From positions 526,545 through 590,544 of the forward strand of contig NZ_JACHGO010000002.1 in the NCBI RefSeq assembly GCF_014202345.1: a stretch of 64,000 nt of DNA, written 5' to 3'. The position numbers and the translations under genes are program-made. The notes under the pieces are model-generated. The model worked only from the letters and a program-made list of their open reading frames with translations. It was not told the origin of the DNA and made no database searches. Shown piece after piece: positions 36,833 to 45,847 of the stretch; within the stretch, counting starts at the first letter, position 1; each line of letters starts with the position of its first letter. The DNA is from Desulfovibrio intestinalis. Lineage in GTDB: Bacteria; Desulfobacterota; Desulfovibrionia; Desulfovibrionales; Desulfovibrionaceae.

Positions 36833-37894
36833 ATGAGGTGTCTTCCGGTCGAGGTTTCCCCCCATAATCCCGTATATCAGCAAAGCATTCATGAAGCCTG
36901 GAAGGATTTTATCGATGGTGGTGAAATCCGTGGGCGCGTGCCTGATCATATTTTGGACGGATGGTTGCTCAGTAGGGCCGCTCGTATAGACCCCATGCGG
37001 GTTCCTGATGTTCCGGTGCTGGAGAGACAGCATTTGGACGACTTGTACGACGAATTTGCCACGTTGCTCACTGCGGCGTCCCCTGTGCTGGAGATGCTGA
37101 ATTCATGCATACAAGGCACCGGGTATATGGCCATTCTTGCCGCGCCATCCGGTCATATTATCGCTACTGTGGGTGATAAAGATCTCTTGGATATGGCCCG
37201 TACCCAATACAATATGCCGGGCGCTGACAGAAGCATCAACAAGGTTGGAGCTTCTGCCATTGGCATGACTTTGGAGCGTTGCCGCCCTGTGCAAATATTT
37301 GGTTACGAGCATTATAATGCGGGCCTGCATTCGTGGCGTTGCGCCTCTGCGCCTATTCTGGCCGATGCTTCTGGCGTATTGGCTGTGCTGACCATTTCAG
37401 GCAACATTGCAAGCCCTGACATACAGGCGCTCGCAATGGTGACCACTTTCGCCAACTATATCGGCATGCGGGTGCGGCAACAGAACATTGAAGTTACCGG
37501 GCAAAAGCTTAAAGCCTTATTACGCAGTGCGCACGATTCGTTGAGCTATCCTTTGCTGGTGCTCGACGATAATGGCGGCATCACTCACGCCAACAGGCAC
37601 GCTTCGAAATTGTTCACGTCACGCGGGCTGGAGCTGTCGGGCAGAAGTGCAACTTCACTTGTAAGTCCTTCTGACGTGCAGCGTCTGCAGCTGGCACTGT
37701 CTGGACAAAGGTTGGGGCACGACAGTTTGACGTTTCTTACAGAGCACGGTCCTCAGCGCATTGCCTGCACCTTTTCACCAGTAGAGCTGGATGAAGGAAA
37801 TCTTGTGGGCATGGCTCTTTCGCTGAATCCTGACTCCAGCAGCGCAGGCGGTAGAGTCAGAAACCGGGATGGCACTTCGTCCCCGTCTCCGTGA
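36833..37894 (+). CDS. Sigma-54 activator, N-terminal sensor half (ends at in-frame TGA)
   Basis: 353 residues from ATG 36833, behind AGGAGG. It holds a GAF-type sensor like that of AcoR (VGASAIGMTLERCRPVQIFG, then EHYNAGLHSWRCASAPI) and a PAS-like domain from about 225 (YPLLVLDDNGGITHANRHA). The frame stops at TGA 37892-37894 and then stays open in the same frame through the AAA+ and DNA-binding domains, so this is one gene interrupted at codon 354 in the inter-domain linker. The TGA may be a nonsense mutation, a sequencing error, or decoded as selenocysteine; a fragment like this would not activate transcription. Confidence 0.8.
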   Translation: MRCLPVEVSPHNPVYQQSIHEAWKDFIDGGEIRGRVPDHILDGWLLSRAARIDPMRVPDVPVLERQHLDDLYDEFATLLTAASPVLEMLNSCIQGTGYMAILAAPSGHIIATVGDKDLLDMARTQYNMPGADRSINKVGASAIGMTLERCRPVQIFGYEHYNAGLHSWRCASAPILADASGVLAVLTISGNIASPDIQALAMVTTFANYIGMRVRQQNIEVTGQKLKALLRSAHDSLSYPLLVLDDNGGITHANRHASKLFTSRGLELSGRSATSLVSPSDVQRLQLALSGQRLGHDSLTFLTEHGPQRIACTFSPVELDEGNLVGMALSLNPDSSSAGGRVRNRDGTSSPSP

Positions 37895-37978
37895 AAAGAT
37901 CCTCAGGCGGCCCGTGAGGTCGCGTCAGTTCACACCGCACGATACCAGTTCACAGACATTCTTGGGGCAAGCCATACC

Positions 37979-38899
37979 TTGCGGCAGGCGATTGACTTTG
38001 CCCGGCGAGCTTCCCGGTTAGCATCGCGTATAATCATTTATGGTGAAAGCGGTACTGGCAAAGAATTGTTCGCTCAGGCCATCCATAATGCAGGAAGCAA
38101 CCCTGAACGGCCTTTTGTCGGTATTTCCTGTGCCGCCATTCCCAATGATCTTATTGAAGCCGAACTGTTTGGTCATGAAGAGGGCGCGTTCACCGGTGCT
38201 CGGAAGGGGGGACAAAAGGGACGGCTTGAAGCAGCCAATGGCGGAACACTGTTTTTAGACGAAGTGAACAGCTTGCCCCTGTCTGTTCAGGCCAAACTGC
38301 TTCGCGTACTTCAGGAAATGGTATTCTCGCCTCTTGGCAGCAATCGCCTCGTTCGGCTTGATGCACGCGTAATTGCGGCGGGCAACGTAAATCTGGCTAA
38401 TGAGGTGCAGGCCGGAACTTTTCGTTCTGACCTCTACTACAGGCTTAACGTTGTGGAAATAGAGTTGCCGCCTCTTCGTGAGCGCAAAGGCGATGTTGAA
38501 TTGCTGGCAAAGATGTTCTGGCGCAATCTCTGTAAGGAAATGGGTATGACTCTGGCTACAATTGAGCCGGCCGTGATTGAAGCGCTCAAGGCATATCCGT
38601 GGCCGGGAAATGTGCGGGAACTGCAAAATGTTTGTGAAAGAGCGTGTATCCTCGCAGACGGTAACTCCATCAGGCTTGACTGCTTACCGCGCCATATTTT
38701 CGAACAGCATGAAAATGTTCTGGTTGATGCCAAACCTCATATACCCCTTGGGCACACCTCTATGGACGACCTGTGCGAAGATTTGGTGCGAAAAACTCTT
38801 GAGGCATCCGGCGGAAATATTAGCAAAGCGTCTGAAACTCTGGGCATAGCCAGAACGACTCTGTACCGGAAAATGAAAAAATACGGTTTGGGACAATAA
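37979..38899 (+). CDS. Sigma-54 activator, AAA+ and DNA-binding half (in frame with the upstream half)
   Basis: The frame continues without a stop from 37895 (ARYQFTDILGASHTLRQAID leads into the AAA+ domain); 37979 is only the first possible separate start, a TTG with no ribosome site. It shows Walker A GESGTGKE, the sigma-54 contact loop GAFTGA, Walker B TLFLDEV, the arginine-finger region LYYRLNVVEIELPPLRER, and a Fis-type helix-turn-helix (NISKASETLGIARTTLYRKM). With the first half the protein would have about 688 residues, normal for an AcoR-like activator. The nearby palindromes and -24/-12 promoters point to control of hydroxyproline genes. Confidence 0.82.
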   Translation: MRQAIDFARRASRLASRIIIYGESGTGKELFAQAIHNAGSNPERPFVGISCAAIPNDLIEAELFGHEEGAFTGARKGGQKGRLEAANGGTLFLDEVNSLPLSVQAKLLRVLQEMVFSPLGSNRLVRLDARVIAAGNVNLANEVQAGTFRSDLYYRLNVVEIELPPLRERKGDVELLAKMFWRNLCKEMGMTLATIEPAVIEALKAYPWPGNVRELQNVCERACILADGNSIRLDCLPRHIFEQHENVLVDAKPHIPLGHTSMDDLCEDLVRKTLEASGGNISKASETLGIARTTLYRKMKKYGLGQ

Positions 38900-38991
38900 T
38901 TTTTGGAGGCCCGCTACTTGTGCAGGGCTTGAGCACCCCTGCGATTGCGACGCATACTTGGTATTGGACGTGTCATAGTATTCTGGCAGCC

Positions 38992-39026
38992 AGAGCAGAT
39001 AAACACTTTTGATGTTTATCTGCTCT
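38992..39026. repeat. Perfect 14-bp inverted repeat after the sigma-54 gene
   Basis: AGAGCAGATAAACA and its complement surround a 7-base loop. It has no T run on either side. It lies between the convergent regulator and permease genes and may act as a Rho-dependent end or mRNA stabiliser. Confidence 0.55.
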
Positions 39027-39083
39027 GCGCGTATTAGGGGAAAAAATGTTTTGAAGCACGTTGCCTTGTTGTAACAACAGAGA

Positions 39084-39115
39084 CATGCGCCGTAACGGGG
39101 AGGCTACGGCGCATG
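39084..39115. repeat. Perfect 11-bp inverted repeat after the permease gene
   Basis: CATGCGCCGTA and TACGGCGCATG around a 10-base loop, 25 bases past the permease stop on the minus strand. No T run follows, so the role as terminator is uncertain. Confidence 0.5.
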
Positions 39116-39139
39116 AAGTTAAGGGTGGACGCAAAAGAG

Positions 39140-40707
39140 CTAATCAGCGTCGGGGGCTTCGGTGATATTGGCCTTGGGCAGACATGTTTTCATAGCCCAA
39201 TAGTAGCAGAGAAGCGCTACAAGCCCCATAGCGACAACATCCCAGGGCGAGGTCAAGATTCCCTTGCCGCCGAAAGATCCAAGATAGGAAATGATCAAGG
39301 TCAGTATGTAGTAGGCCACAAGCCAGAGGGTCGACTTGATTTGTTGCTGAAGACTTACGTGTTGGGTCGGCACTTTTTTGCTGGCCAGAATGTATGCAAC
39401 AAACAGCAGTAGTTCGATGGGGAACAGCCAGCAAATAACGCTCCATCCCGACCAATACACAATAAGGGATGCAATGATGAAGGTCAGCGGAGATATGATC
39501 TTCAATCCGCGCACCCTGAAGGGGCGGGGGAGGTCAGGAGCGTTTATGCGCAGTGCGCCGCAGGCAATGGGGGCAAGGGCGTAACTGAGGCACAATGCGC
39601 CGGAAACCACGTTGATGAGTTCCTTCCAGGGGGGAAGGGCATTGTCCAGAATATGGAAAGCCCAAGTGTGAGCCAAAGAGCAGGACGGGGAATGCCCGAT
39701 TTTCTGTCCACGGCAGAAAACCGGTTAAAGAATGTGCCACTGCGCGACCATGCGTAAATGACCCGGGGGGTCGCGACCATGTAGATATTTCCTGTTCCGG
39801 CGGGTGAAATGACTGCATCGGCCACTACAAGTATACCCAGCCAACCAAGACCCAGTAGCAAAGCAATGTCATGATAGGGAAGAGAAAACTTTGCGGCTAT
39901 GCTGCCCCAGCCTTCAGAAAGCATGTCCGGGGGAATACTGCCAAGAAAAACCAGCTGCAGTACGATATATATAATGGTGGAAAGTACGATGGATAACAGC
40001 AAGGCGATGGGGATGGTCCGCTGGGGATTTTTTACTTCGCTGGCCACAGAAACCACAGGAGTCAAGCCAAGATAGGCAAAAATGACGCCCCCGGCGGTTA
40101 CTGCCATCTGCACACCGTGGCTTCCAAATGGTGCAAAGCCGTGCGCAGTAAGATTTTCAGGCTGAAAGTAGAACATCAGCACTATCATAACCAACGCAGG
40201 CACCACAAACTTGAAGAGACTGATGATATTATTGGCAATAGCGAATGATTTTACACCGTTATAGTTGATTATAAAGAAAAGGATTGTCAGCAAAAGTTGC
40301 GCTATCCAGCCTGCCAGAGTTGGCGAGCCTGAAGGATCAGCTGTAAGCCAGGGTAGCCATGCTGCAGCATATTGGCGCGCGGCTACAACTTCAATGGCAA
40401 TAAGGCTTGAAAAGGCAATGACTGTCAGTGAGGCAAGCAGATACCCCACAAGTTCACCGTGGGAAAACACAGGAAAGCGAATAATGCCGCCAGCCTTGGG
40501 TAAGGCTGCTCCAAGCTCACAGTATACAAGGCCAAGGAAGAATACTGTGATACCACCAATGACCCAAGAAATAATACCGGCAGGGCCCGCATACTGCGCC
40601 ACAAAACTTGCGCCAAACAGCCACCCTGACCCAAAAATAGCTCCCAAGGCTACAAAAGTCAGATCTGTAGTATTTAATTCCTTTTTGAACTTACCTTGCT
40701 CAGCCAT
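39140..40707 (-). pseudogene. APC-family amino-acid permease, frameshifted at a C6 run
   Basis: The N-terminal ~355 residues (40707 down to about 39640) form helices 1-10 of an APC-superfamily permease (TFVALGAIFGSGWLFG near the start, ISPAGTGNIYMV later). The rest continues in another frame to 39140 (PPWKELINVVSGALCLSYAL). The shift lies in six C's on the minus strand (39629-39634 as G's on the plus strand); one more C would restore one ORF of about 520 residues. A sigma-54 promoter and the regional palindrome lie upstream, so the likely substrate is hydroxyproline, proline or a related amino acid. It may be an assembly error or phase variation rather than decay. Confidence 0.78.
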
Positions 40708-40837
40708 AAAATCTTCCTCCCCCTGCGTATGGGTGCCAAGTGTTATTTAAATTAGAAGTAAACCTTGTCCCACCCCCCCCATTCGGTAATCACATTGAAA
40801 ATTAACCAACGTTGTATGCTGTTTGATTTCATTGTGT

Positions 40838-40853
40838 TGCAAAAAATTTGCCA
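40838..40853 (-). promoter_or_regulatory. Sigma-54 promoter (-24/-12) of the APC permease
   Basis: On the minus strand TGGCAAATTTTTTGCA matches the TGGCAC-N5-TTGC consensus with the GG and GC exactly ten bases apart. It lies about 130 bases before the permease start. A copy of the regional palindrome is 64 bases further upstream, a normal enhancer distance. Confidence 0.7.
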
Positions 40854-40916
40854 CAATGAAACTGTCTGCAATAATTAAACTATACGGTATCGTTCGAAAT
40901 TATAATTTTGTTGCAG

Positions 40917-40933
40917 TGCAGCAAAATGCTACA
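40917..40933. promoter_or_regulatory. Activator-site palindrome upstream of the permease (site 3)
   Basis: TGCAGC-AAAAT-GCTACA matches the TGTAGC-N5-GCTACA palindromes at 36774 and 48167 with one mismatch. It is 64 bases upstream of the permease -24/-12 promoter. Confidence 0.6.
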
Positions 40934-41199
40934 AATGTATTTTTTTGAAACAAGGTTACGTGTAAAGAGTATTTTGTGTCTGTTTGTTGTGAACAGCCAT
41001 TGCTATGGCGTGAGCAGCCGAAGCTTTGAAAAGAAGCAAATCAGGGGATGAGAGTAATTTTGCCAATAGCAGAGCTAGGCGTTTGAAACGTAAAAGCGTG
41101 CCTTGCGGTATTACCAAAGTATATATTTATGGCATTTTTGCGCCTTCATGCTGTTCAATGCAGAAGGCGTCAGAGCATGCGCGCAGAATACATAAAAGT

Positions 41200-41253
41200 G
41201 CAGGCTTTGCACCAAGGGAGAGCGATAAGACGCGCAAATGGTGCAAAGCCTGC
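41200..41253. repeat. Perfect 15-bp inverted repeat between permease and epimerase genes
   Basis: GCAGGCTTTGCACCA and TGGTGCAAAGCCTGC flank a 24-base spacer. It lies upstream of the permease and downstream of the epimerase stop, and has no T run. It could be a hairpin in either transcript; the 60-residue frames across it are not accepted as genes. Confidence 0.5.
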
Positions 41254-41390
41254 GTAGAAACAAAAATGCTGCGATCCGTGGATGCTGTTTGTGAGAACTT
41301 ATTGATGTAACTAATGCGGGCTAGCTCGCACTCTTTTGCGGAGTCATTTTACCCCACAAACCGATGTCCGTTTCTTTATATAACTCGCTG

Positions 41391-42398
41391 TTAGTCCAGC
41401 CTGAATCCGTTCTTTAGCGCGTCGGAAGGGTCAATAACAAACTTGTGGAAACCAGTAAGGTAGGCGGTTCCGCTTACCTCCGGCACTCCCCCCTTGCAGG
41501 GACCCACTGTGGCTGGTTCCACAATCCGCGCTGTAAATTGCGTGCCAATGACGCTCTCGTGCACGAATTCCTGGTTAAGCTTCAGCTCACCCTTCGCAAA
41601 AAGTGCGGCTACCCGGGCCGAAGTGCCAGTGCCGCACGGGGAACGGTCAAGGGAGTCTGGCAAAAAGACCACCGTGTTGCGGTAGGTGGCTTTTGGATCG
41701 TCAGGTTTGGTGTAGAACATCACGTGGGTGATGACATTGATAAAGGGTTGCTCTGGATGCTTGAAATCTACTGCATTGCGCACAGCTCCGCCGAATGCCT
41801 GGGCGGCCTTTTCAATCGCTGAGCGGTAGCCAGAGCGCAGGTTCAGACCCGGAAAATATTTGGCGTCGGTGATGGCGTATGTATTGCCGCCATACGCAAC
41901 GTCATAAGGCACTTCACCTATGCCCGGCACGTCAACAATCCCGGAACAGAACAGAAAAGAGGGAACATTTCGAAAGGTCACGCGAGTTACCTTACCACCC
42001 TTCATTTCCGCCCTGGTTCGTACCAGGCCAGCGGGCGTGTCGATATTGACATTGCACACGTCGCCTTCAGGAATAATAGTTCCACTTTCAAGCATGGCAG
42101 TGACGCAGCCGATGGTGCTGTGCCCGCACATGGGCATAAGCCCGCCAGCGTCGATGAAGAGTATGCCCATATGAGCTTCAGGATTGCAGGGAGGAACCCA
42201 TATGGTGCCCGACATATTGCTGTGCCCGCGCGGTTCCAGCATGAGAGAGCTTATCAGCCAGCCAAGATGTTCTTTGGCATAGGCCATTTTTTCCTGCATG
42301 GTTGTTCCCTGAATGGCAGGGCAACCAGCCACTACATTGCGCGTTGGATTGCCAGCCGTATGGGTATCAATCGTCTGGATCATGTTAGACAGGTTCAT
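41391..42398 (-). CDS. 4-hydroxyproline 2-epimerase (proline racemase family)
   Basis: 335 residues of the proline racemase family. Both catalytic cysteines are present: Cys91 in MPMCGHSTIG and Cys255 in DRSPCGTGTS. That excludes the trans-3-hydroxyproline dehydratase group, which lacks the second Cys. As the last gene after a deaminase, a D-hydroxyproline dehydrogenase set and a semialdehyde dehydrogenase, it should convert trans-4-hydroxy-L-proline to cis-4-hydroxy-D-proline. Proline racemase activity cannot be fully excluded from sequence. GAGGAG precedes ATG 42398. Confidence 0.87.
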   Translation of the reverse strand: MNLSNMIQTIDTHTAGNPTRNVVAGCPAIQGTTMQEKMAYAKEHLGWLISSLMLEPRGHSNMSGTIWVPPCNPEAHMGILFIDAGGLMPMCGHSTIGCVTAMLESGTIIPEGDVCNVNIDTPAGLVRTRAEMKGGKVTRVTFRNVPSFLFCSGIVDVPGIGEVPYDVAYGGNTYAITDAKYFPGLNLRSGYRSAIEKAAQAFGGAVRNAVDFKHPEQPFINVITHVMFYTKPDDPKATYRNTVVFLPDSLDRSPCGTGTSARVAALFAKGELKLNQEFVHESVIGTQFTARIVEPATVGPCKGGVPEVSGTAYLTGFHKFVIDPSDALKNGFRLD

Positions 42399-42464
42399 GG
42401 CGGCTCCTCTTGAGTTGAGGCCTGGTCAGTCACCGCAAGGAAGGGTTGACCAGGCCTGTCGTGG

Positions 42465-43967
42465 CTATCTGTCAAGATTGATGAATATGGTTTTCTGCTC
42501 GGTGTACTGGTCGTGAGACTCGCGCCCCTTGTCCTTGCCGCCGAAGCCGGAAAGTTTGTATCCGCCGAAGGGCGTTGTATTGTCTCCCTCGCTGAAGCAG
42601 TTGATGGATACTGTGCCCGCTTTGAGCGCGCTGGCAAAGGTGTGAGCCTTGGTCAGCGATTCGGTGAAGATAGAGCCATGCAGGCCGTAGCAGGTATCAT
42701 TGGCCATGGCCAGCGCGTCTTCATCGGATGTGGCCGTGAGAATGGCTGTAACAGGCCCAAATATTTCTTCACGCACCACCGTAGCGTCGCGCCCCACGTT
42801 GTCAAAAATTGTAGGTTCTATGAAAAGCCCGCTGCCGATAGGGGCCGCTTTGCCGCCTGTGACAATATGACCGCCCTCGGCTTTACCCTTTTCAATATAG
42901 CCCATGACAGTTTTGAATTGCTGTTCGCTCACCATTGAGCCCAGCGCGTTGGCGGGGTCAAGGGGATTGCCCATCTTCCACTCGCTGAGAGCTGCCAGAA
43001 AAGCATCAAGAAAGGCTTCTTTCTTGCGTGCAGGCACGATGATGCGCGAATTGGCCGTGCAGTTTTCACCCATATTCCAAAATGCGGCGGAGCAGGCATG
43101 GCTAGCTGCGTGCTCAAGGTCGGTAAAGTCTTCAAGCAGTATAAAGGGGCTTTTGCCCCCAAGCTCCAGTACCACACGCTTCAGATTACTTTCGGCAGAG
43201 TATTGCAGAAAGCGGCGGCCCACATCAGTGGAGCCAGTGAACGAAAGAACGTCGATATCCATATGGCGGCCCAGCGCTTCGCCAACCAGGCCGCCGGGGC
43301 CCGGCAGCACCTGAAGCACACCTTCGGGAACCCCGGCCTCTGCCGCCAGTTCTGCCAGTCGCAAGGTAGAAAGGCAGGTAACACTGGCGGGTTTAATGAT
43401 GACGCTATTGCCTTCGGAAAGTGCTGGACCAAGCTTCCAGCCTACCATTTGCAGAGGAAAGTTCCAGGGCAGCACGCAGGCTATAACGCCTGCCGGCTCA
43501 CGCACGATAAGGCCGCATTTGAGATCGCCTGAAGGCGAAGTGCTGCCGTACTGCTTGTCGGTAAATTCGGCATGCCACTCAAGGCATTCAATGGTTTCAG
43601 GCAGATCAGTACACAGGTTCTCGCGGATGGGCTTGCCGCTGTCGATACTTTCAAGCACCGCAAGCTCAACAATATGTTTTTCCATAAGGGCGCAAAGCTT
43701 GAGAAAGATCTTTTTACGTTCTGTGGGGTGCATTTTGGACCACACCCCGGAATTAAAGGTTTTGCGGGCCACAGCCACCGCTTTGTCCACGTCTTCTTTG
43801 CCGCAGCTTGCAACCTGAGCCAGCTCTTTGCCAGTAGCGGGGTTGATGGTGGCAAAGGTTTTACCCGATGCGGCGGAAATAAACTTGCCGCCAATAAAGG
43901 CCAGGGTGGGGTATTGCAGGCTGGCCGCCAGATTTTCATATTCCTGGCAGGTAAGGAACTGAGACAT
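42465..43967 (-). CDS. Aldehyde dehydrogenase, probable 2-oxoglutarate semialdehyde dehydrogenase
   Basis: 500 residues from ATG 43967 (AGGAGA upstream). The catalytic Cys303 is in MGENCTANSR and the general base Glu268 in LELGGKSP; VLPWNFPLQM and FTGSTDVG are the NAD-binding landmarks. Overall it resembles PuuC-type aldehyde dehydrogenases. In this operon the expected substrate is 2-oxoglutarate semialdehyde, the product of the DapA-like deaminase, giving 2-oxoglutarate. The substrate assignment comes from context. Confidence 0.85.
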   Translation of the reverse strand: MSQFLTCQEYENLAASLQYPTLAFIGGKFISAASGKTFATINPATGKELAQVASCGKEDVDKAVAVARKTFNSGVWSKMHPTERKKIFLKLCALMEKHIVELAVLESIDSGKPIRENLCTDLPETIECLEWHAEFTDKQYGSTSPSGDLKCGLIVREPAGVIACVLPWNFPLQMVGWKLGPALSEGNSVIIKPASVTCLSTLRLAELAAEAGVPEGVLQVLPGPGGLVGEALGRHMDIDVLSFTGSTDVGRRFLQYSAESNLKRVVLELGGKSPFILLEDFTDLEHAASHACSAAFWNMGENCTANSRIIVPARKKEAFLDAFLAALSEWKMGNPLDPANALGSMVSEQQFKTVMGYIEKGKAEGGHIVTGGKAAPIGSGLFIEPTIFDNVGRDATVVREEIFGPVTAILTATSDEDALAMANDTCYGLHGSIFTESLTKAHTFASALKAGTVSINCFSEGDNTTPFGGYKLSGFGGKDKGRESHDQYTEQKTIFINLDR

Positions 43968-44143
43968 GGTGGATTCTCCTGTTGTAAAAGTCTTTGGCGG
44001 CTGGGGCATTATCACTCTGACATGCCCAGGCGCTGCGTGAGCAGGCGCCCGCCGCAAGGTCGCGAGTTGTTAATTTGCGTGGTTAAGCGCCATAACAGGC
44101 GTGCTTTAGACTTTGAGCGTGCTGTTCCCAAAGCTAACCTGCT

Positions 44144-45532
44144 CTAGTTGAGGTCTGGGGGCATAGGCATGTCCGCCAGTTCACCCAAACTTAGAGGAAA
44201 AAGCGGCGGCTGGGCTGTGTACTGCGGTAATTGGTCCAGAGGCAGCCCCTGTGTATGGGCAATCATTTCAGCCACAGCTTGCCCGCACATACGGCCCTGG
44301 CAGGTTCCCATGCCGGGACGGGCTTGGGCCTTGAGACCATCTGGCGAAAAACAGCCTTGCTTGATGGTCTGCTGCAGTTCTTGGGCCGTAAGTTCTTCGC
44401 ACCGGCAGACCACGGCATCGTCCGTCGGCTGTAACAAGGATGGAGTGGGAGCGAAGTATTCATCAAGAAATGGCTGCAACTCACGGCATTGCCGGACACT
44501 GCGCATGTGGATTTCTGCGCGTCGGTTGCGGTTGGTCATGTCCAGACGGCCCAGTTCGTGACAGATGTCCAGGCCAACCAGCCGGCCTTCACTCTGTGCA
44601 GCAACTGCGCCGCGAACGCAGGCCACGTCGCCCGCCGTACGTATGCCTGGCACGCTGGTCTGGCCCCATTCATCGGCGCTGACATGCCAGTATCGCTGGC
44701 GTTCGTCCCAGGTATGGCGACACCGGGCAAGGCGGGTGATGCGGCTTTCTGAAATGACGCCCTCGTGCAGCAGCACCGTTGAGGCAGAGAGGCTTTTCTT
44801 CCTGCCTCCCAAGGCGGTGAAATTGATTCTCAGGTTTTCCGGTTCTGCCTGTTCTATCTTGAGGTCGCGAACAGCGAAAACACATTTTTGCTTGAAAAAG
44901 GTTTGCGCGGCCATGCTCACGCCGTGCAGGAAATAACCTGGGCGCGACAAGGCTCCTTTCATATGCTTCATGGCGCGCAGCATGTTGCTGAGCCTGCCTG
45001 TGAAAAGAACTGCCGCCACTGGAACCTTGAAGTGGTGCATGTGTACAGCGGCCTGAAAGATAAGGGGGCCGTTGCCGCACAGCACTACTGGGCCTTGCGG
45101 TAAAAGTGAGGCCGACTTGAGCAATATATCCGAAGCTCCCGAACCCATAACGCCAGGGAGGGTCCAGCCTGGCAGCGGTACAGGGCGTTCCATTGCTCCC
45201 GTGGCAAGCACAACTTGCCGGGCGGTCATGCAACGGCTTTGCCCCGGTATGCTGAAATATACTCTGTCTGGGGCGATATCCCATACATTGGCGCTGGGCA
45301 GAAACGTTGCGCCACAGCTTTTGAATTCTTCCAGCAGCGGCAAGCCGGAAGAATAGTCTGCCCCAAGACTGCGAGCGAGGGCAGACGAACCGATGCTTTT
45401 GAATATCTGACCGCCGGGTTCGGCCTGCCTCTCAAGTACCAGCGTGTGCAGACCCTGGCGTGCTGTTTCAATGGCTGCGCACATACCTGCGGGACCAGCC
45501 CCGACAATGATGACATCCCAAGTGCTACGCAT
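44144..45532 (-). CDS. D-hydroxyproline dehydrogenase, FAD/BFD subunit
   Basis: 462 residues from ATG 45532, with AAGGAG eight bases upstream and an eight-base overlap with the [2Fe-2S] subunit gene. An N-terminal FAD fold (WDVIIVGAGPAGMCAAIETA) and an NAD(P)-type second site are followed by a BFD-like Cys domain (VVCRCEELTAQEL, then PGMGTCQGRMCG). This is the alpha-type subunit of three-part D-amino-acid dehydrogenases such as the HypABC / LhpBEF enzymes for cis-4-hydroxy-D-proline. The other two subunits are encoded immediately upstream. Confidence 0.85.
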   Translation of the reverse strand: MRSTWDVIIVGAGPAGMCAAIETARQGLHTLVLERQAEPGGQIFKSIGSSALARSLGADYSSGLPLLEEFKSCGATFLPSANVWDIAPDRVYFSIPGQSRCMTARQVVLATGAMERPVPLPGWTLPGVMGSGASDILLKSASLLPQGPVVLCGNGPLIFQAAVHMHHFKVPVAAVLFTGRLSNMLRAMKHMKGALSRPGYFLHGVSMAAQTFFKQKCVFAVRDLKIEQAEPENLRINFTALGGRKKSLSASTVLLHEGVISESRITRLARCRHTWDERQRYWHVSADEWGQTSVPGIRTAGDVACVRGAVAAQSEGRLVGLDICHELGRLDMTNRNRRAEIHMRSVRQCRELQPFLDEYFAPTPSLLQPTDDAVVCRCEELTAQELQQTIKQGCFSPDGLKAQARPGMGTCQGRMCGQAVAEMIAHTQGLPLDQLPQYTAQPPLFPLSLGELADMPMPPDLN

Positions 45533-45836
45533 GGTTGCAACTCTCCTTGTCAAAATTGGGAACCCCTGTCTGGCGGCTTACCCGCATGCCCTCTGCCACA
45601 GGAATGAGGCAGGCCTGCTGGTTGGGAACGCCGTTAATGGTCATGAGGCATTCAAAGCATACACCCATATGACAATAGGGGCCGCGTTTGTGCCCCCCAT
45701 GCGTGGTGCGGGTCCAGCCGTGGGATGATCCCAGCACGGCGGCAGCAACGGTTATGCCTTCGTCAACCTCAAGGGGCTGTCCTTCAAAGTAAATGGTCAC
45801 CTGCCTGGCCGCAGAAGGGGTAACTTTGACAAACAC
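45525..45836 (-). CDS. D-hydroxyproline dehydrogenase, small [2Fe-2S] subunit
   Basis: 103 residues. Cys55, Cys60, Cys63 and Cys76 (YCHMGVCFEC ... QQAC) form a plant-ferredoxin-like [2Fe-2S] site. Such short proteins occur only as the middle subunit of heterotrimeric D-amino-acid or opine dehydrogenases. The start is GTG 45836 behind AGGAGA. It carries electrons between the two flavin subunits encoded on either side. Confidence 0.87.
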   Translation of the reverse strand: MFVKVTPSAARQVTIYFEGQPLEVDEGITVAAAVLGSSHGWTRTTHGGHKRGPYCHMGVCFECLMTINGVPNQQACLIPVAEGMRVSRQTGVPNFDKESCNHA

Positions 45837-45847
45837 GATTGTTCTCC

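Noticed and set aside
41026..41310. 94-residue plus-strand frame
   Set aside because: It runs across the 15-bp inverted repeat and has no ribosome site or coding features.
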